64,000 bases of DNA, from positions 49,456-113,455 of the forward strand of contig JAEEGQ010000059.1 of the NCBI GenBank assembly GCA_016280395.1. The letters are read 5' to 3'. This document shows positions 1 to 8,302 of the stretch, piece after piece (the first letter of the stretch is position 1; the number at the start of each line of letters is the position of its first letter). The notes under the pieces are model-generated. The model did no database searches, was not told the DNA's origin, and saw only the letters and a list, made by a program, of their open reading frames with translations. The stretch is from Lachnospiraceae bacterium. GTDB lineage: Bacteria > Bacillota > Clostridia > Lachnospirales > Lachnospiraceae. Both the position numbers and the translations under genes were made by a program.

Positions 1-1
1 T

Positions 2-553
2 AATAAAACACTTGGACGCCTTGTTATGAGCGGCGCGAGCAGATGGAAAATATTGACATCAAAATATTTGGCAATTTTATTTTTTGCGATTGTATTCATG
101 CTTATTTTTGCTGTTTTCACCGTTCTATGCAGCTGGATCGTTTTTGGATTTGATGATTTTTCGACTCATTATGTTTATTTCGATGGAGTGAAGGTGGTTG
201 AGAGAAATGTCATGGTACAGATGATGTTGAACTTCCTGTATAATACCGTTTCTTTGGTTTCGATCTCCTCACTTGCTGTATTTGTGGCTGTTCTGACAAA
301 AAGCAACCTTATCGGAATGTCGTTGTGTTTTGCTGTATCCGTCTTTGGTTCTCTGTTCAGTTCAGTGTTCGCAGGAACGGACTGGTTAAAATATACTTTG
401 TTTGCCAATACTGATTTTTCAAGATTCTTGAACAATGAGGTGGCATTTGATAATTATACACCTGCTATGTCACTGGGTGTATTAGGCATTCATACAATCA
501 TTTTTGTAGTTGGAGCATATACTGTTTTTTGCAAACAGGATGTTGTTATATAG
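2..553 (+). CDS. ABC-2 type transporter permease, C-terminal part (5' truncated by window edge)
   Basis: The reading frame is open from the first bases of the window, so the ATG at 26 is an internal Met, not a start. The visible part holds about four hydrophobic segments (roughly 25-50, 70-95, 100-125 and 155-175 of the visible residues), and its first residues (KTLGRLVMSGASRWKILTSK) look like the cytoplasmic loop before the transmembrane segments of ABC-2 permeases. It probably belongs to an exporter or self-immunity transporter whose ATPase lies upstream of the window. It ends 6 bp before a lipoprotein subtilase gene, so the two are probably co-transcribed. Permease identity is fairly secure; the substrate is unknown. 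Confidence 0.7.
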   Translation, partial: NKTLGRLVMSGASRWKILTSKYLAILFFAIVFMLIFAVFTVLCSWIVFGFDDFSTHYVYFDGVKVVERNVMVQMMLNFLYNTVSLVSISSLAVFVAVLTKSNLIGMSLCFAVSVFGSLFSSVFAGTDWLKYTLFANTDFSRFLNNEVAFDNYTPAMSLGVLGIHTIIFVVGAYTVFCKQDVVI

Positions 554-559
554 GTAGGT

Positions 560-1477
560 ATGGATAGAAAAAAACAACGTACCCGAATTGTCTGGTCGTT
601 TATTGTCATGATCTGCATGCTTTTTTGCGGATGTAATAATACTGATTGGGCTTTTAGAAACCGAGGCGGAACTGTCCAAGGGAAAAGAACACAGCCCGGA
701 GTTGATATAGGACTGTGCGGTGTGGATGTTAAGGCTTCTTGTGTAATTGCAGTTATTGACAGTGGTTTTACCCGTGAAACTGATGAAAAAAACTATACTG
801 AAGTGGAAATAAATGCTTTGCAAGCAGATACACATGCAGCGGAAATAGTTTATATCATCGAAACGTTGATCGCCGGTAGTATTTCAGATGCAGAAACTAT
901 AAAAGTTATCCAAATCTGTATTGACCCATCCGAAATGAATCCAGACAATATAAACGAGGCTATCAAATATGCCGAAGAAAGAGGAGCAAGGATTGTTAAC
1001 TGCAGCTGGTCGGTTAACTGGCAAAGCGATGATGTTGAGGAAATAATAAGAAACAGTTCGATGTTGTTTGTTTGCGCAGCCGGAAATCAGCAAAAGGAAA
1101 TGTGCGAGTATCCGGCTGTATTAAGCACAAAACTGGATAACGTGATTTCCGTGGGGGGGCTTAACTGTGAGGGTGCTCTTGCAGGGAGTTCAAATTATGG
1201 TTCGGGTGTAGATATTGTAGCTCCGGCAGAAAGCATTTTGATAAAGACAGATTCGAATGAATCCTACTTTGTGAATGGAACATCATATGCCGCAGCATTT
1301 GTTACCGGTGTGGCAGGCGTATGTCTGGCAGCATGTCCCGATTGTTCGGCAGCAGAATTGAAAAATGCCCTGATTACTTCTGCTGAGCACAGTACACTGT
1401 TAAACGGATATATTAAATGCGCCGGATATGTCAGCATGAAAAATACTATTGATTACTTGATGAAAACGGGATTTTAA
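560..1477 (+). CDS. Lipoprotein subtilisin-like serine peptidase (S8 family)
   Basis: A 305-residue S8 peptidase. An N-terminal hydrophobic segment (11-25) ends in a lipobox-like FCGC, predicting lipidation at Cys25 and an extracellular membrane-anchored enzyme. Catalytic residues can be placed: Asp67 (VIDSGF), His92 (DTHAA), oxyanion Asn176 (AAGN) and Ser242 (NGTSYAA). The His motif is DTHAA rather than the usual HGTHVAG. The protein is short and has no obvious propeptide, like leader peptidases of lanthipeptide clusters (LanP). It follows the ABC-2 permease by 6 bp. A role in maturing an exported peptide is inferred from that context only; no precursor gene is visible in the window. No hairpin terminator is evident in the 74 bp to the convergent neighbour. 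Confidence 0.85.
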   Translation: MDRKKQRTRIVWSFIVMICMLFCGCNNTDWAFRNRGGTVQGKRTQPGVDIGLCGVDVKASCVIAVIDSGFTRETDEKNYTEVEINALQADTHAAEIVYIIETLIAGSISDAETIKVIQICIDPSEMNPDNINEAIKYAEERGARIVNCSWSVNWQSDDVEEIIRNSSMLFVCAAGNQQKEMCEYPAVLSTKLDNVISVGGLNCEGALAGSSNYGSGVDIVAPAESILIKTDSNESYFVNGTSYAAAFVTGVAGVCLAACPDCSAAELKNALITSAEHSTLLNGYIKCAGYVSMKNTIDYLMKTGF

Positions 1478-1551
1478 AAAGCCCTGTTATTTATTTACAA
1501 CTCAAAGCAGCATGTACGCATTCCGCCTTACCGGCTTCTTAAAACCCTTTT

Positions 1552-2847
1552 CTATCCCAACAGTATGCTTTCATCCCTGAGGAAGTTCTCTATGCCCACA
1601 TACTGGATTCCGTTGTCATCTCTCCATGGCTTTAAGAAATCTTTGACCACGACCATCTTTTTAAATGAATCCGGTATTTTAAGAAGTGACGCGATTTCCT
1701 GCTTTTTCTTTTCGGGATCCGCAATACTTAAGGCCGATTGAATGTAGTACCTGTCATTTCCCCTGTTGATCACGAAGTCCACTTCAAGCTGTTTACGTAC
1801 TTTTTTACCGTTCTCCATAGTTGTTATCTCTACAACACCGACATCTACATCGAACCCGCGGCGTATCAGATCGTTATACAGTACATTTTCCATCAAATGT
1901 GTTTCCTCGATCTGCCTGAAGCCAAGCCTTGCATTTCGCAGCCCCAAGTCGGTGTAATAGTATTTTGAAGGTGTTTTAATATACTTTTTGCCTTTCACAT
2001 CATATCTCACAGCCTTCTGGACCAGATATGAATCTTCAAAGTACCCCAGATATTTGTCTATAGTATCGGGTGCAAGCGGTATATTCCTTTCACTCTTAAA
2101 TGTATTTGAAAGCTTGCTCGGATTAGTCAATGAGCCTATCCCAGACGCAAGCACATCAAGCAGTATGCCAAGCACTTCATCATCATTCTTGATCTTGTTT
2201 CTTTCAATGATATCCCTTATATAGGTTCTCTCAAACAGATCACGAAGATATCTGCTTTTTCGTTCGTGCGTATCCATGCCGATGATCATCGGCATGCCGC
2301 CATAAGTATAATATTCCTGCCAGGCTTCGCGCTTATCGCCTTCGTAAGCATCATAAAACTCAGCAAAAGAAAGCGGGAATACCCTGACCTCGTCTCCGCG
2401 GTCTCTGAACTGGGTAAGAATATCCGACGAAAGCATCTTTGAATTACTTCCGGTTACATAGATGTCGGCATTCTTTATCTTCATCAAGCCTAAAACCACA
2501 TCAACAAACGTGATCTTTGCCTCTCTGTCATCTACATAAGGATTCTGCATCCCGGCAACAAGCTGTATTTCATCGATAAAGACATAGAATCTTTTTTCCG
2601 CATCTGTGATCCTGCTCCTGATGTATTTATCCAGTTCGAGAGGGTTGCGGTATTTTATATTATTCAGATCATCCAATTGAATTCCTATGATCTGCTCCGG
2701 AGTTACCCCGGCACTTAACAGGTGCTCCCGATAAAGCTCGAAAAGAAGCACGGATTTGCCGCTTCGTCTAAGACCTGTAATTATCTTGACTCTTCCGTTA
2801 TCCTTTAATCTTATCAATTCATTGACATATTGCGTTCTCGGCAGCAT
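1552..2847 (-). CDS. AAA-type ATPase with DUF4143 domain
   Basis: A 431-residue member of the common family of AAA_14 ATPases with a C-terminal DUF4143 nuclease-like domain. The N-terminal half has Walker A (GLRRSGKS) and Walker B (YVFIDEIQ); the C-terminal third, after about residue 200, carries DUF4143 features, including a conserved VDFVI motif resembling a PD-(D/E)XK fold. The physiological role of the family is unsettled. The start is taken at 2847, where GGAGG stands 7 nt upstream; a second in-frame ATG at 2853 is too close to that ribosome binding site. The gene is monocistronic and divergent from the ECF sigma gene. Its upstream region holds a spaced 13-bp inverted repeat. Confidence 0.85.
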   Translation of the reverse strand: MLPRTQYVNELIRLKDNGRVKIITGLRRSGKSVLLFELYREHLLSAGVTPEQIIGIQLDDLNNIKYRNPLELDKYIRSRITDAEKRFYVFIDEIQLVAGMQNPYVDDREAKITFVDVVLGLMKIKNADIYVTGSNSKMLSSDILTQFRDRGDEVRVFPLSFAEFYDAYEGDKREAWQEYYTYGGMPMIIGMDTHERKSRYLRDLFERTYIRDIIERNKIKNDDEVLGILLDVLASGIGSLTNPSKLSNTFKSERNIPLAPDTIDKYLGYFEDSYLVQKAVRYDVKGKKYIKTPSKYYYTDLGLRNARLGFRQIEETHLMENVLYNDLIRRGFDVDVGVVEITTMENGKKVRKQLEVDFVINRGNDRYYIQSALSIADPEKKKQEIASLLKIPDSFKKMVVVKDFLKPWRDDNGIQYVGIENFLRDESILLG

Positions 2848-2870
2848 AAACATACCTCCGTGATTTTTTT

Positions 2871-2966
2871 GCAGAATGGAACATATTTTTCATCTAACCA
2901 ATTCATATTATACCGTGATTTTCTTCTTAGTCAAGTTGCGTAGATGATTTTTTTGTTCCATTCTGC
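2871..2966. repeat. 13-bp inverted repeat flanking the promoter region of the AAA ATPase gene
   Basis: GCAGAATGGAACA at 2871-2883 and its exact reverse complement at 2954-2966 are separated by 70 bp of AT-rich sequence. Each arm is bordered by runs of T. The pair lies wholly between the ATPase start and the ECF sigma gene. It could be paired operator sites that loop the DNA, a large hairpin in the leader, or the ends of a tiny element. Function unknown. Confidence 0.6.
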
Positions 2967-3088
2967 ATTTTTTTCACGCAGATTTTTTTTACCTTTCCAA
3001 AATTATTTCTGGTAAAATCGTTTACAGGTGAAATATCCGACTCCGATTCCGTAGTATATTGATGAGAAGCATAAAAGGCAGGTACCGT

Positions 3089-3646
3089 ATGGACGACAGC
3101 AGGATAATTGAATTGTTCTTTGAGCGCTCGGAACAGGCAATAGCCGAGCTGTCAAAAAAATACGGAATGACTGCCTTGCGTGTTGCGGGAAACATCCTCG
3201 GCAGCCGCGAAGATGCGGAAGAATGCGTTAACGACGCATATCTTGCCGTCTGGAACACGGTCCCGCCTCAAAGCCCCGATCCGCTCCGTGCCTATGTCCT
3301 GAAGGTCGTAAGAAACCTTGCGATCAAAAAGTATGAGGCAAAAACAGCCCTGAAAAGAAACAGCTTTTATGACGTGGCATTGGATGAGATAGCCGAATGC
3401 TTTCCTGCCCCGGGAGCTGTCGAAGAAAGGCTCGAGGCAAAAGAAGTTGCAGGAATGATCAACAGTTTTCTCGGCACGCTTAATTCCCGTGACAGGGTTA
3501 TATTTGTAAGGCGCTACTGGCATTCGGACAGTCCCCGGACGATCGCGGAAATGCTCGGAAAACGCGAAAATTATATTTCCGTAAGGCTGAGCCGCATACG
3601 CAGAGAGTTACGGAAGTATCTCGCAAAGGAAGGAGTATCACTGTGA
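3089..3646 (+). CDS. ECF RNA polymerase sigma factor
   Basis: A 185-residue sigma-70 family protein of extracytoplasmic-function size. Region 2 includes the motif DAEECVNDAYLAVW near residue 45 and region 4 an HTH around 140-180 (IAEMLGKRENYISVRLSRIR). The start at 3089 is preferred over an upstream in-frame TTG because AGGCAGG lies 6 nt upstream of it. The stop overlaps the GTG start of the next gene, a membrane protein with an anti-sigma arrangement, so the pair is translationally coupled. It should direct RNA polymerase to stress or envelope promoters when released by its partner. The regulon cannot be seen here. Confidence 0.9.
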   Translation: MDDSRIIELFFERSEQAIAELSKKYGMTALRVAGNILGSREDAEECVNDAYLAVWNTVPPQSPDPLRAYVLKVVRNLAIKKYEAKTALKRNSFYDVALDEIAECFPAPGAVEERLEAKEVAGMINSFLGTLNSRDRVIFVRRYWHSDSPRTIAEMLGKRENYISVRLSRIRRELRKYLAKEGVSL

Positions 3647-5190
3647 AAAAAGAAGAGATATCAGAGATTTTGAACAATATTGATACAGAATACATAGAAG
3701 AAGCTGAGGATTACACTAAAAACCGGGAATATGGCAAAGAAAAAATATCCGCCGGAGCAACGCATCATCCTGCGGCTGCAAAACCCCGGTTCCGCTTCAG
3801 GTGGGCATTTGCCGCTGCAGCGCTTGTCCTTTTTATCGCGGCAGGTTCTGTTTTCTTTGCGGTAAGAGCAGAAGCGAAAGAATATAACGAAGCCATGGAC
3901 TTCTTCAAGTCCAACGGACTTTCGACGGAAGGCCTGAACCGTGCAGAGATCAAGGCCATTTACCGTGATATCACAACAAAGAGCTTTACTTACGGCAAAA
4001 CAGCCGAAGTCATCACAAACTCTATCCCGGGCTACGCCGTAGACACGGACAGCCTGTCGCCCGAAGACCTGGCCCTGATATGGGAGAAGAATTCCGGGCA
4101 TGAATCGTCAGATATTTACGGATGCAGTTATAAGATTGATTACAGGTATCAAACCCCCGAAATACAAGCGGACATCACGGAAAGTATCGTTTCCTGTGTC
4201 AAAAGCGGTAAAGTGCTCTGGGAAACCGTCTTCCCCAACCTCAGCATCCAGCAGTGCATAACCGTTGAAAACGGAACTATTGCCTTTGGCTCAACCAATT
4301 ATGATTACAGCGCCGACATATTTCCCACGGTATACATCGCACAGCTTGATAACAAAGGCGCGGTAAAATGGGAATATAAAGCCGATCACGGTTTCCGTTT
4401 CGAAGACGGTGTCGGTGTCTTTCCAAAAGAGGACGGAACAACCGCCGTTTTCACATCAGGCTTTTCCAGGCAGGAAAACGCGAAGCATTTATGTTTCCTG
4501 AAGCTTGACCGTGACGGCAAAGAATATGATTTTACAGACATCCTGCATGGTGAGTACGGGTTTAATAACGCAGCACAATTGGGAGACGATTATCTTGTCC
4601 AGATCGGTGAATGGTGGAATACCGATACCGACGCAAACGCAAGGTTGCTCAAGATCGACAGCAACGGTAATCTGCTGGGTGAATACAGCTATACGGCTGA
4701 TAACTGCAGGTATTACATAACGGATATGATAGAATTCGGTGAAAGGCTCTATATATCAGCTTACGCGGTACCGCTTAAAGATGGGGCTTCCGGAGAGACT
4801 TATCTGAATTTCGACGATCTTCACAGATACCTTGAAGAAACTTATGATCTCGCACCCGGTTCCCCTGCAACTCATGAAGTAGAGATCACGGAATTCATAA
4901 AAAAACACTCCACAGCAGTTCTCCTTTTGTGTGACCCCGGCAGTGCCTCGCCGCAGCTTTTCTATTCCGTAAAAGGAGCTGCCGTCGGCAACGGTTCTCT
5001 TTCCGTAAATGAGTCAAACGAACTTGAATGGTCCATAAAATCCATCGAGTATATTACGCACCACCCGTTATTAAGTACCACCCTGGGAATCCGGTCCGAC
5101 AACTGCAAATCAGTAAAGTATTGTTTCAATGACAGCGGGGATCTTTTGCGCATAATAGATACAGGCGAAAGCGTACATCTTTACAGATGA
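3643..5190 (+). CDS. Membrane-anchored anti-sigma-like protein with large extracytoplasmic domain
   Basis: A 515-residue protein starting with GTG that overlaps the sigma stop by 4 bp. Residues 1-45 are charged and cytoplasmic, about 49-75 form one transmembrane segment, and about 440 residues lie outside. The outer part repeats segments of the type LDNKGAVKWEY and LDRDGKEYDF, suggesting a beta-propeller (PQQ/WD-like) fold. Coupling to an ECF sigma gene and single-pass topology support a role as cognate anti-sigma and sensor. No zinc-binding anti-sigma motif (HxxxCxxC) is visible in the N-terminal part. The ligand or stress sensed is unknown. Confidence 0.7.
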   Translation: MKKEEISEILNNIDTEYIEEAEDYTKNREYGKEKISAGATHHPAAAKPRFRFRWAFAAAALVLFIAAGSVFFAVRAEAKEYNEAMDFFKSNGLSTEGLNRAEIKAIYRDITTKSFTYGKTAEVITNSIPGYAVDTDSLSPEDLALIWEKNSGHESSDIYGCSYKIDYRYQTPEIQADITESIVSCVKSGKVLWETVFPNLSIQQCITVENGTIAFGSTNYDYSADIFPTVYIAQLDNKGAVKWEYKADHGFRFEDGVGVFPKEDGTTAVFTSGFSRQENAKHLCFLKLDRDGKEYDFTDILHGEYGFNNAAQLGDDYLVQIGEWWNTDTDANARLLKIDSNGNLLGEYSYTADNCRYYITDMIEFGERLYISAYAVPLKDGASGETYLNFDDLHRYLEETYDLAPGSPATHEVEITEFIKKHSTAVLLLCDPGSASPQLFYSVKGAAVGNGSLSVNESNELEWSIKSIEYITHHPLLSTTLGIRSDNCKSVKYCFNDSGDLLRIIDTGESVHLYR

Positions 5191-5236
5191 TGTGAAAAAC
5201 CCGACACAGATTGATATTCCGCCTCTTGCTCCATGA

Positions 5237-5896
5237 TCAGTTTTCCGGCCAGATAAACCTGCAGTTTCCGGCTTCTCCGCCGTCTATCAGCAGATTCTGT
5301 CCCGTCATGAACTTGTTTTTTACAGCCACAAAATACACCCATTCAGCTATTTCCGGAGCCTCTGCCCAGCGTTTGAGCGGAGTAAGCTCCATGATAGCGT
5401 TCCAAAGCTTTTCATCATCAATAACACAGCGGTTAAGTTCCGTAAGGACCCCGCCGGGGTCTATGCTGTTGCAGGTGGCACGGGGCGCCAGGCGCAGAGC
5501 CACATTTTTTGTATAGCTCATCACAGCGCCCTTTGAGGCGGCATACTCCGGGAATTCCGAGCCGGTATGCCCGCTTGCGGACCCGATGTTCACAACTGCC
5601 TTTATGTTTTTGTTGTTTATCGCATAGCGCTCTGTGACATTTATCATTCCTTTGATATTTACATCCAGATCCCTTCCGCTGTCCTGGACACCTGCATTGT
5701 TTACAAGTATCTCCGGCCAAACATCTCCCGGGAAAGTCTCAGGATCCGTTACATCCGCCGTGTAATGGGTATAATTCTCATGGGACAGCTCTGCCCGGGC
5801 AATGTCAAACCCCGCAACATGATGTCCTTCTTCAAGGAACTTCACAGCTATAGCCCTCCCGATGCCCTTTGATGAACCTGTGACCAGTACCAGCAT
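5237..5896 (-). CDS. Short-chain dehydrogenase/reductase (SDR family)
   Basis: A 219-residue classical SDR oxidoreductase. It shows the Rossmann cofactor motif TGSSKGIG at about 7-14, the structural NNAG motif, the catalytic YAASK (YxxxK) and a C-terminal TGQNLLIDGG typical of this family. The start at 5896 has GGAGGA 4 nt upstream; an upstream in-frame codon at 5932 would only add 12 residues without a ribosome binding site. NAD(P)H-dependent reduction of a small carbonyl substrate is expected, but the sequence does not reveal which; FabG-like and sugar or steroid dehydrogenases are all possible. Confidence 0.85.
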   Translation of the reverse strand: MLVLVTGSSKGIGRAIAVKFLEEGHHVAGFDIARAELSHENYTHYTADVTDPETFPGDVWPEILVNNAGVQDSGRDLDVNIKGMINVTERYAINNKNIKAVVNIGSASGHTGSEFPEYAASKGAVMSYTKNVALRLAPRATCNSIDPGGVLTELNRCVIDDEKLWNAIMELTPLKRWAEAPEIAEWVYFVAVKNKFMTGQNLLIDGGEAGNCRFIWPEN

Positions 5897-6034
5897 ATCT
5901 TCCTCCAATACTTCTTTATTCTGTGATATCACGGTACAACCCGATAAACTAATTGCCTTGCAATAATATACTCATCTCCGGAATTTGTCAACCTTATCAG
6001 GAGCGGCCTGGCATAGACCTGGCATAGATCGTAA

Positions 6035-6063
6035 TTGACTATTGTATAATATGTTGTTAAAAT
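6035..6063 (+). promoter_or_regulatory. Promoter of the double-HTH regulator gene
   Basis: TTGACT at 6035-6040 and TAAAAT at 6058-6063 are 17 bp apart, a good sigma-A match 80 bp before the start codon at 6143. Just upstream, at 6008-6030, the 11-bp unit CTGGCATAGAC is tandemly repeated with one difference, which could be a binding site for a regulator. Confidence 0.55.
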
Positions 6064-6142
6064 GTTTACCAATGGTGCATCATAAGAAACACACATTTTC
6101 CCGTACATCAGCTCCGGATAAGATAACTGTCAAGAGGTATGT

Positions 6143-7948
6143 ATGCTAACTATTGGCCAACAGGTAGAGCAATTGATCAATGAAAAAGCTAAAGACCGGG
6201 ATTTCTCGGAACGTAAGTTAACACTTGGGATCTGTTCAAAGACGTCTCTCTTTAAACTCCTTAACGGAAGTACTGTATCCGACCCGCGGTTTCTGAAAAT
6301 ACTTATCCAGCGTTTGGGCAAATCACCTAACAAGCTTGAATTTATAGTGCCCAAAGAATACATCGACCTTGTGTATCTACAGCAGTTGTTTGATGACAGT
6401 ATAGACAGACGCGACGAGGCAAAAGCTCTCGAACTTAAAAGACAGATAGATGAATTCTCGGCATTTGATGATTACAAAAACATAAAGCACATGTACAGCT
6501 TTCGAAACGAGGCTGCATATGAGTATTACATAAAACAGGATCCGGCAAGGGCACTCACTTGTATCAGGCAAGCGATCGAAATAACCGCTCCCGGGATTAA
6601 TGGTTCAAATCTGCAGGACTACATGCTTTCTACCATAGAACTTGAAAACATACTGTTTTTATGCCTGATGGCGACAGAAACCGGCGCAAAAACCGGAGAC
6701 AGCATCAGACAGCAGATAGATACTGTGCTTTCATATATCGAACAGCATATTTCTGATCAGGAAGAGCAGGCATATATTGTTCCAAAAGTCAAATGGCTTA
6801 GCGGCATACTTCTCTTGAAAGCCGGAGAAAAGCAAAAAGCTGTTATGGAGTGTAGCACCGGTCTTGAGCTTTTAAGGAAACACGGATTGCTTCAAATGTC
6901 ACTCCCTTTACTTAAGGTAATCACAGAACATGGCCAGGGGTGCGATCTGCCTGATCCGATTGAAGATTACCATGAATACAAGGATTTGATAGAAAAGCTC
7001 AGCGAGAAATATATGGACCCGAAGGCAAACTTTGATTCATTGTTCTTAAATACCGAAAGAGCGGTATATCACTACGAAGCTGAGGTGTACAGGGGCCAGC
7101 GTCTGCTAAAGCAGCTAACACAGGATAATATTGCAGATTTCACGGATTCCAGCTCGGATATAGTATCCCGCTACGAAACCGGGAAAAGATCTCCGAGACA
7201 AAAAAATTATTCAAAACTAGCCAATGCTTTGGAAATAGATTATTCCAAGCAGGGAACTTTCCTGATAAGTAAAAGCTTTCAGCTGTTGGAAGAGGAAAGA
7301 GCCATAACCTCACTTCTGATCTATGAGAAATACAATCTTGCAGAAGAAAAGCTCGAAGCTTTGAGCAGCAGGATTGACAGCAGTATCTGCAGTAATCACA
7401 TTCTTTTGACTGTTTACAAAAATCATATCGGTTTGCTGAATGGCACGCTGACTCCGGAAACAGTCCTAAAAGAGGACCTGAGTTTATTGGATGAAATATA
7501 CCCAATACACAGATCAGAAGTAGAAAGGCCACCATTCCTTGCTGAAAACGGTCTGGTGACCCAGGTTTACTCATGCTACGGAAAGCTTGGTATGAAAGAT
7601 GAGGCAAGTAATCTTTGTGACAGAGTAGCAAAAACATTTGAACATTCTTATGTTCCAAAGACTTTACAACAGAGGACCGCAAATGTTCATATATCAAACA
7701 GGACCAGGTATCATAAAGACTATGCTTTTGTCAAAACTGCAATTACACAACGGTTGGAATGTAGGAATCTTAATGGTTTAGATATGATACTTTCCAGTCA
7801 TGCAGTTCATATATACCAAACTGATAACGCATTAAGCGCGGAATATGCAACCATGTCCTTAACAGCAGCAAAACTGCGCAAAGGCCCCAACATAATAAGA
7901 GGAAAAAAGTTTTTAGAAAAAAGATATTTGTCTAATCCTCAAAGCTAA
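6143..7948 (+). CDS. Cytoplasmic regulator with two helix-turn-helix segments and helical repeats (RRNPP-like)
   Basis: A 601-residue soluble protein. Residues about 3-65 form an XRE-like HTH (ERKLTLGICSKTSLFKLLNG) followed by the RLGKSPNKLEF tail common in Lachnospiraceae XRE regulators. Residues 318-365 form a second XRE-like HTH (QDNIADFTDSSSDIVSRYE then GKRSPRQ). The rest is helical and resembles TPR-type repeats, as in Rgg/PlcR/PrgX regulators that bind imported peptides. No signal peptide or membrane segment is seen. The start has AAGAGG about 5 nt upstream. The last codons overlap, on the opposite strand, the end of a 58-codon secreted-peptide gene. The inferred role is a peptide-responsive transcription factor for the neighbouring secretion genes; family membership needs structure or profile comparison. 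Confidence 0.7.
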   Translation: MLTIGQQVEQLINEKAKDRDFSERKLTLGICSKTSLFKLLNGSTVSDPRFLKILIQRLGKSPNKLEFIVPKEYIDLVYLQQLFDDSIDRRDEAKALELKRQIDEFSAFDDYKNIKHMYSFRNEAAYEYYIKQDPARALTCIRQAIEITAPGINGSNLQDYMLSTIELENILFLCLMATETGAKTGDSIRQQIDTVLSYIEQHISDQEEQAYIVPKVKWLSGILLLKAGEKQKAVMECSTGLELLRKHGLLQMSLPLLKVITEHGQGCDLPDPIEDYHEYKDLIEKLSEKYMDPKANFDSLFLNTERAVYHYEAEVYRGQRLLKQLTQDNIADFTDSSSDIVSRYETGKRSPRQKNYSKLANALEIDYSKQGTFLISKSFQLLEEERAITSLLIYEKYNLAEEKLEALSSRIDSSICSNHILLTVYKNHIGLLNGTLTPETVLKEDLSLLDEIYPIHRSEVERPPFLAENGLVTQVYSCYGKLGMKDEASNLCDRVAKTFEHSYVPKTLQQRTANVHISNRTRYHKDYAFVKTAITQRLECRNLNGLDMILSSHAVHIYQTDNALSAEYATMSLTAAKLRKGPNIIRGKKFLEKRYLSNPQS

Positions 7949-8108
7949 TTTCCGGAAAGGGTAGTTCTTCTTTCGGAGCGGAAAAGCAGTAAACCGATAG
8001 TACATCAGAATCAACGTTCGATTGCTGTTTGGCTATAGGCGCGATAGTAATTATTGTAGAAAGCGCGATAAGAATAGATGTAGTAAGTGGTATAATACTA
8101 CTCTTCAT
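7932..8108 (-). CDS. 58-aa secreted small peptide, candidate pheromone precursor
   Basis: The start at 8108 has AGGAG about 6 nt upstream, close to ideal. Residues 1-26 are hydrophobic with a Lys at position 2 and look like a signal peptide; the remainder is a short acidic tail ending KEELPFPEISFED. Only one Cys (41). Its 3' end overlaps the 3' end of the double-HTH regulator by 17 bp in convergent orientation. Small exported peptides beside TPR-type regulators are the hallmark of RRNPP quorum-sensing pairs, whose active peptide is usually cut from the C-terminus. That it is a signal is an inference; a small secreted protein of other function, or a spurious frame, is possible, although the ribosome binding site and signal peptide argue against chance. 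Confidence 0.6.
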   Translation of the reverse strand: MKSSIIPLTTSILIALSTIITIAPIAKQQSNVDSDVLSVYCFSAPKEELPFPEISFED

Positions 8109-8163
8109 TTCAAGTCTCCTTTGTGAAATATTTAGCAACTAGCATCAAAAAATATTTCGAGAC

Positions 8164-8228
8164 AAAAAATAATGGCGTTTTGGTGACCAATATTTTTTCA
8201 AGTGGTCACCAAAACGCCATTATTTTTT
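8164..8228. repeat. Perfect 26-bp-arm inverted repeat between divergent peptide genes
   Basis: The arms 8164-8189 and 8203-8228 are exact reverse complements around a 13-nt loop. The left arm begins with an A tract and the right arm ends in a T tract (to 8232), giving the look of a bidirectional terminator. However, it lies upstream of both flanking genes (start codons at 8108 on - and 8303 on +), where a terminator is unexpected. It may be a large operator, a transcription attenuator, or a small insertion-like element. See the findings. Confidence 0.85.
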
Positions 8229-8253
8229 TTTAATCGTGTGCAATAATATAACT

Positions 8254-8282
8254 TGACAGTATCAAGCAACTACTGCAAAATA
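8254..8282 (+). promoter_or_regulatory. Candidate promoter of the secreted-protein/ABC operon
   Basis: TTGACA at 8254-8259 is a perfect -35 box located 49 bp before the start of the secreted-protein gene. The hexamer 17 bp later (8277-8282, CAAATA) is a poor -10 match, as expected for a promoter that needs an activator. The perfect inverted repeat ends 21 bp upstream of the -35 box. Confidence 0.4.
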
Positions 8283-8302
8283 AATTTTGGAGGTCAAAGT
8301 AA

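Noticed and set aside
5397..5720. Open frames on both strands overlapping the SDR gene
   Set aside because: They overlap a well-supported SDR gene with intact catalytic motifs and have no domain of their own.
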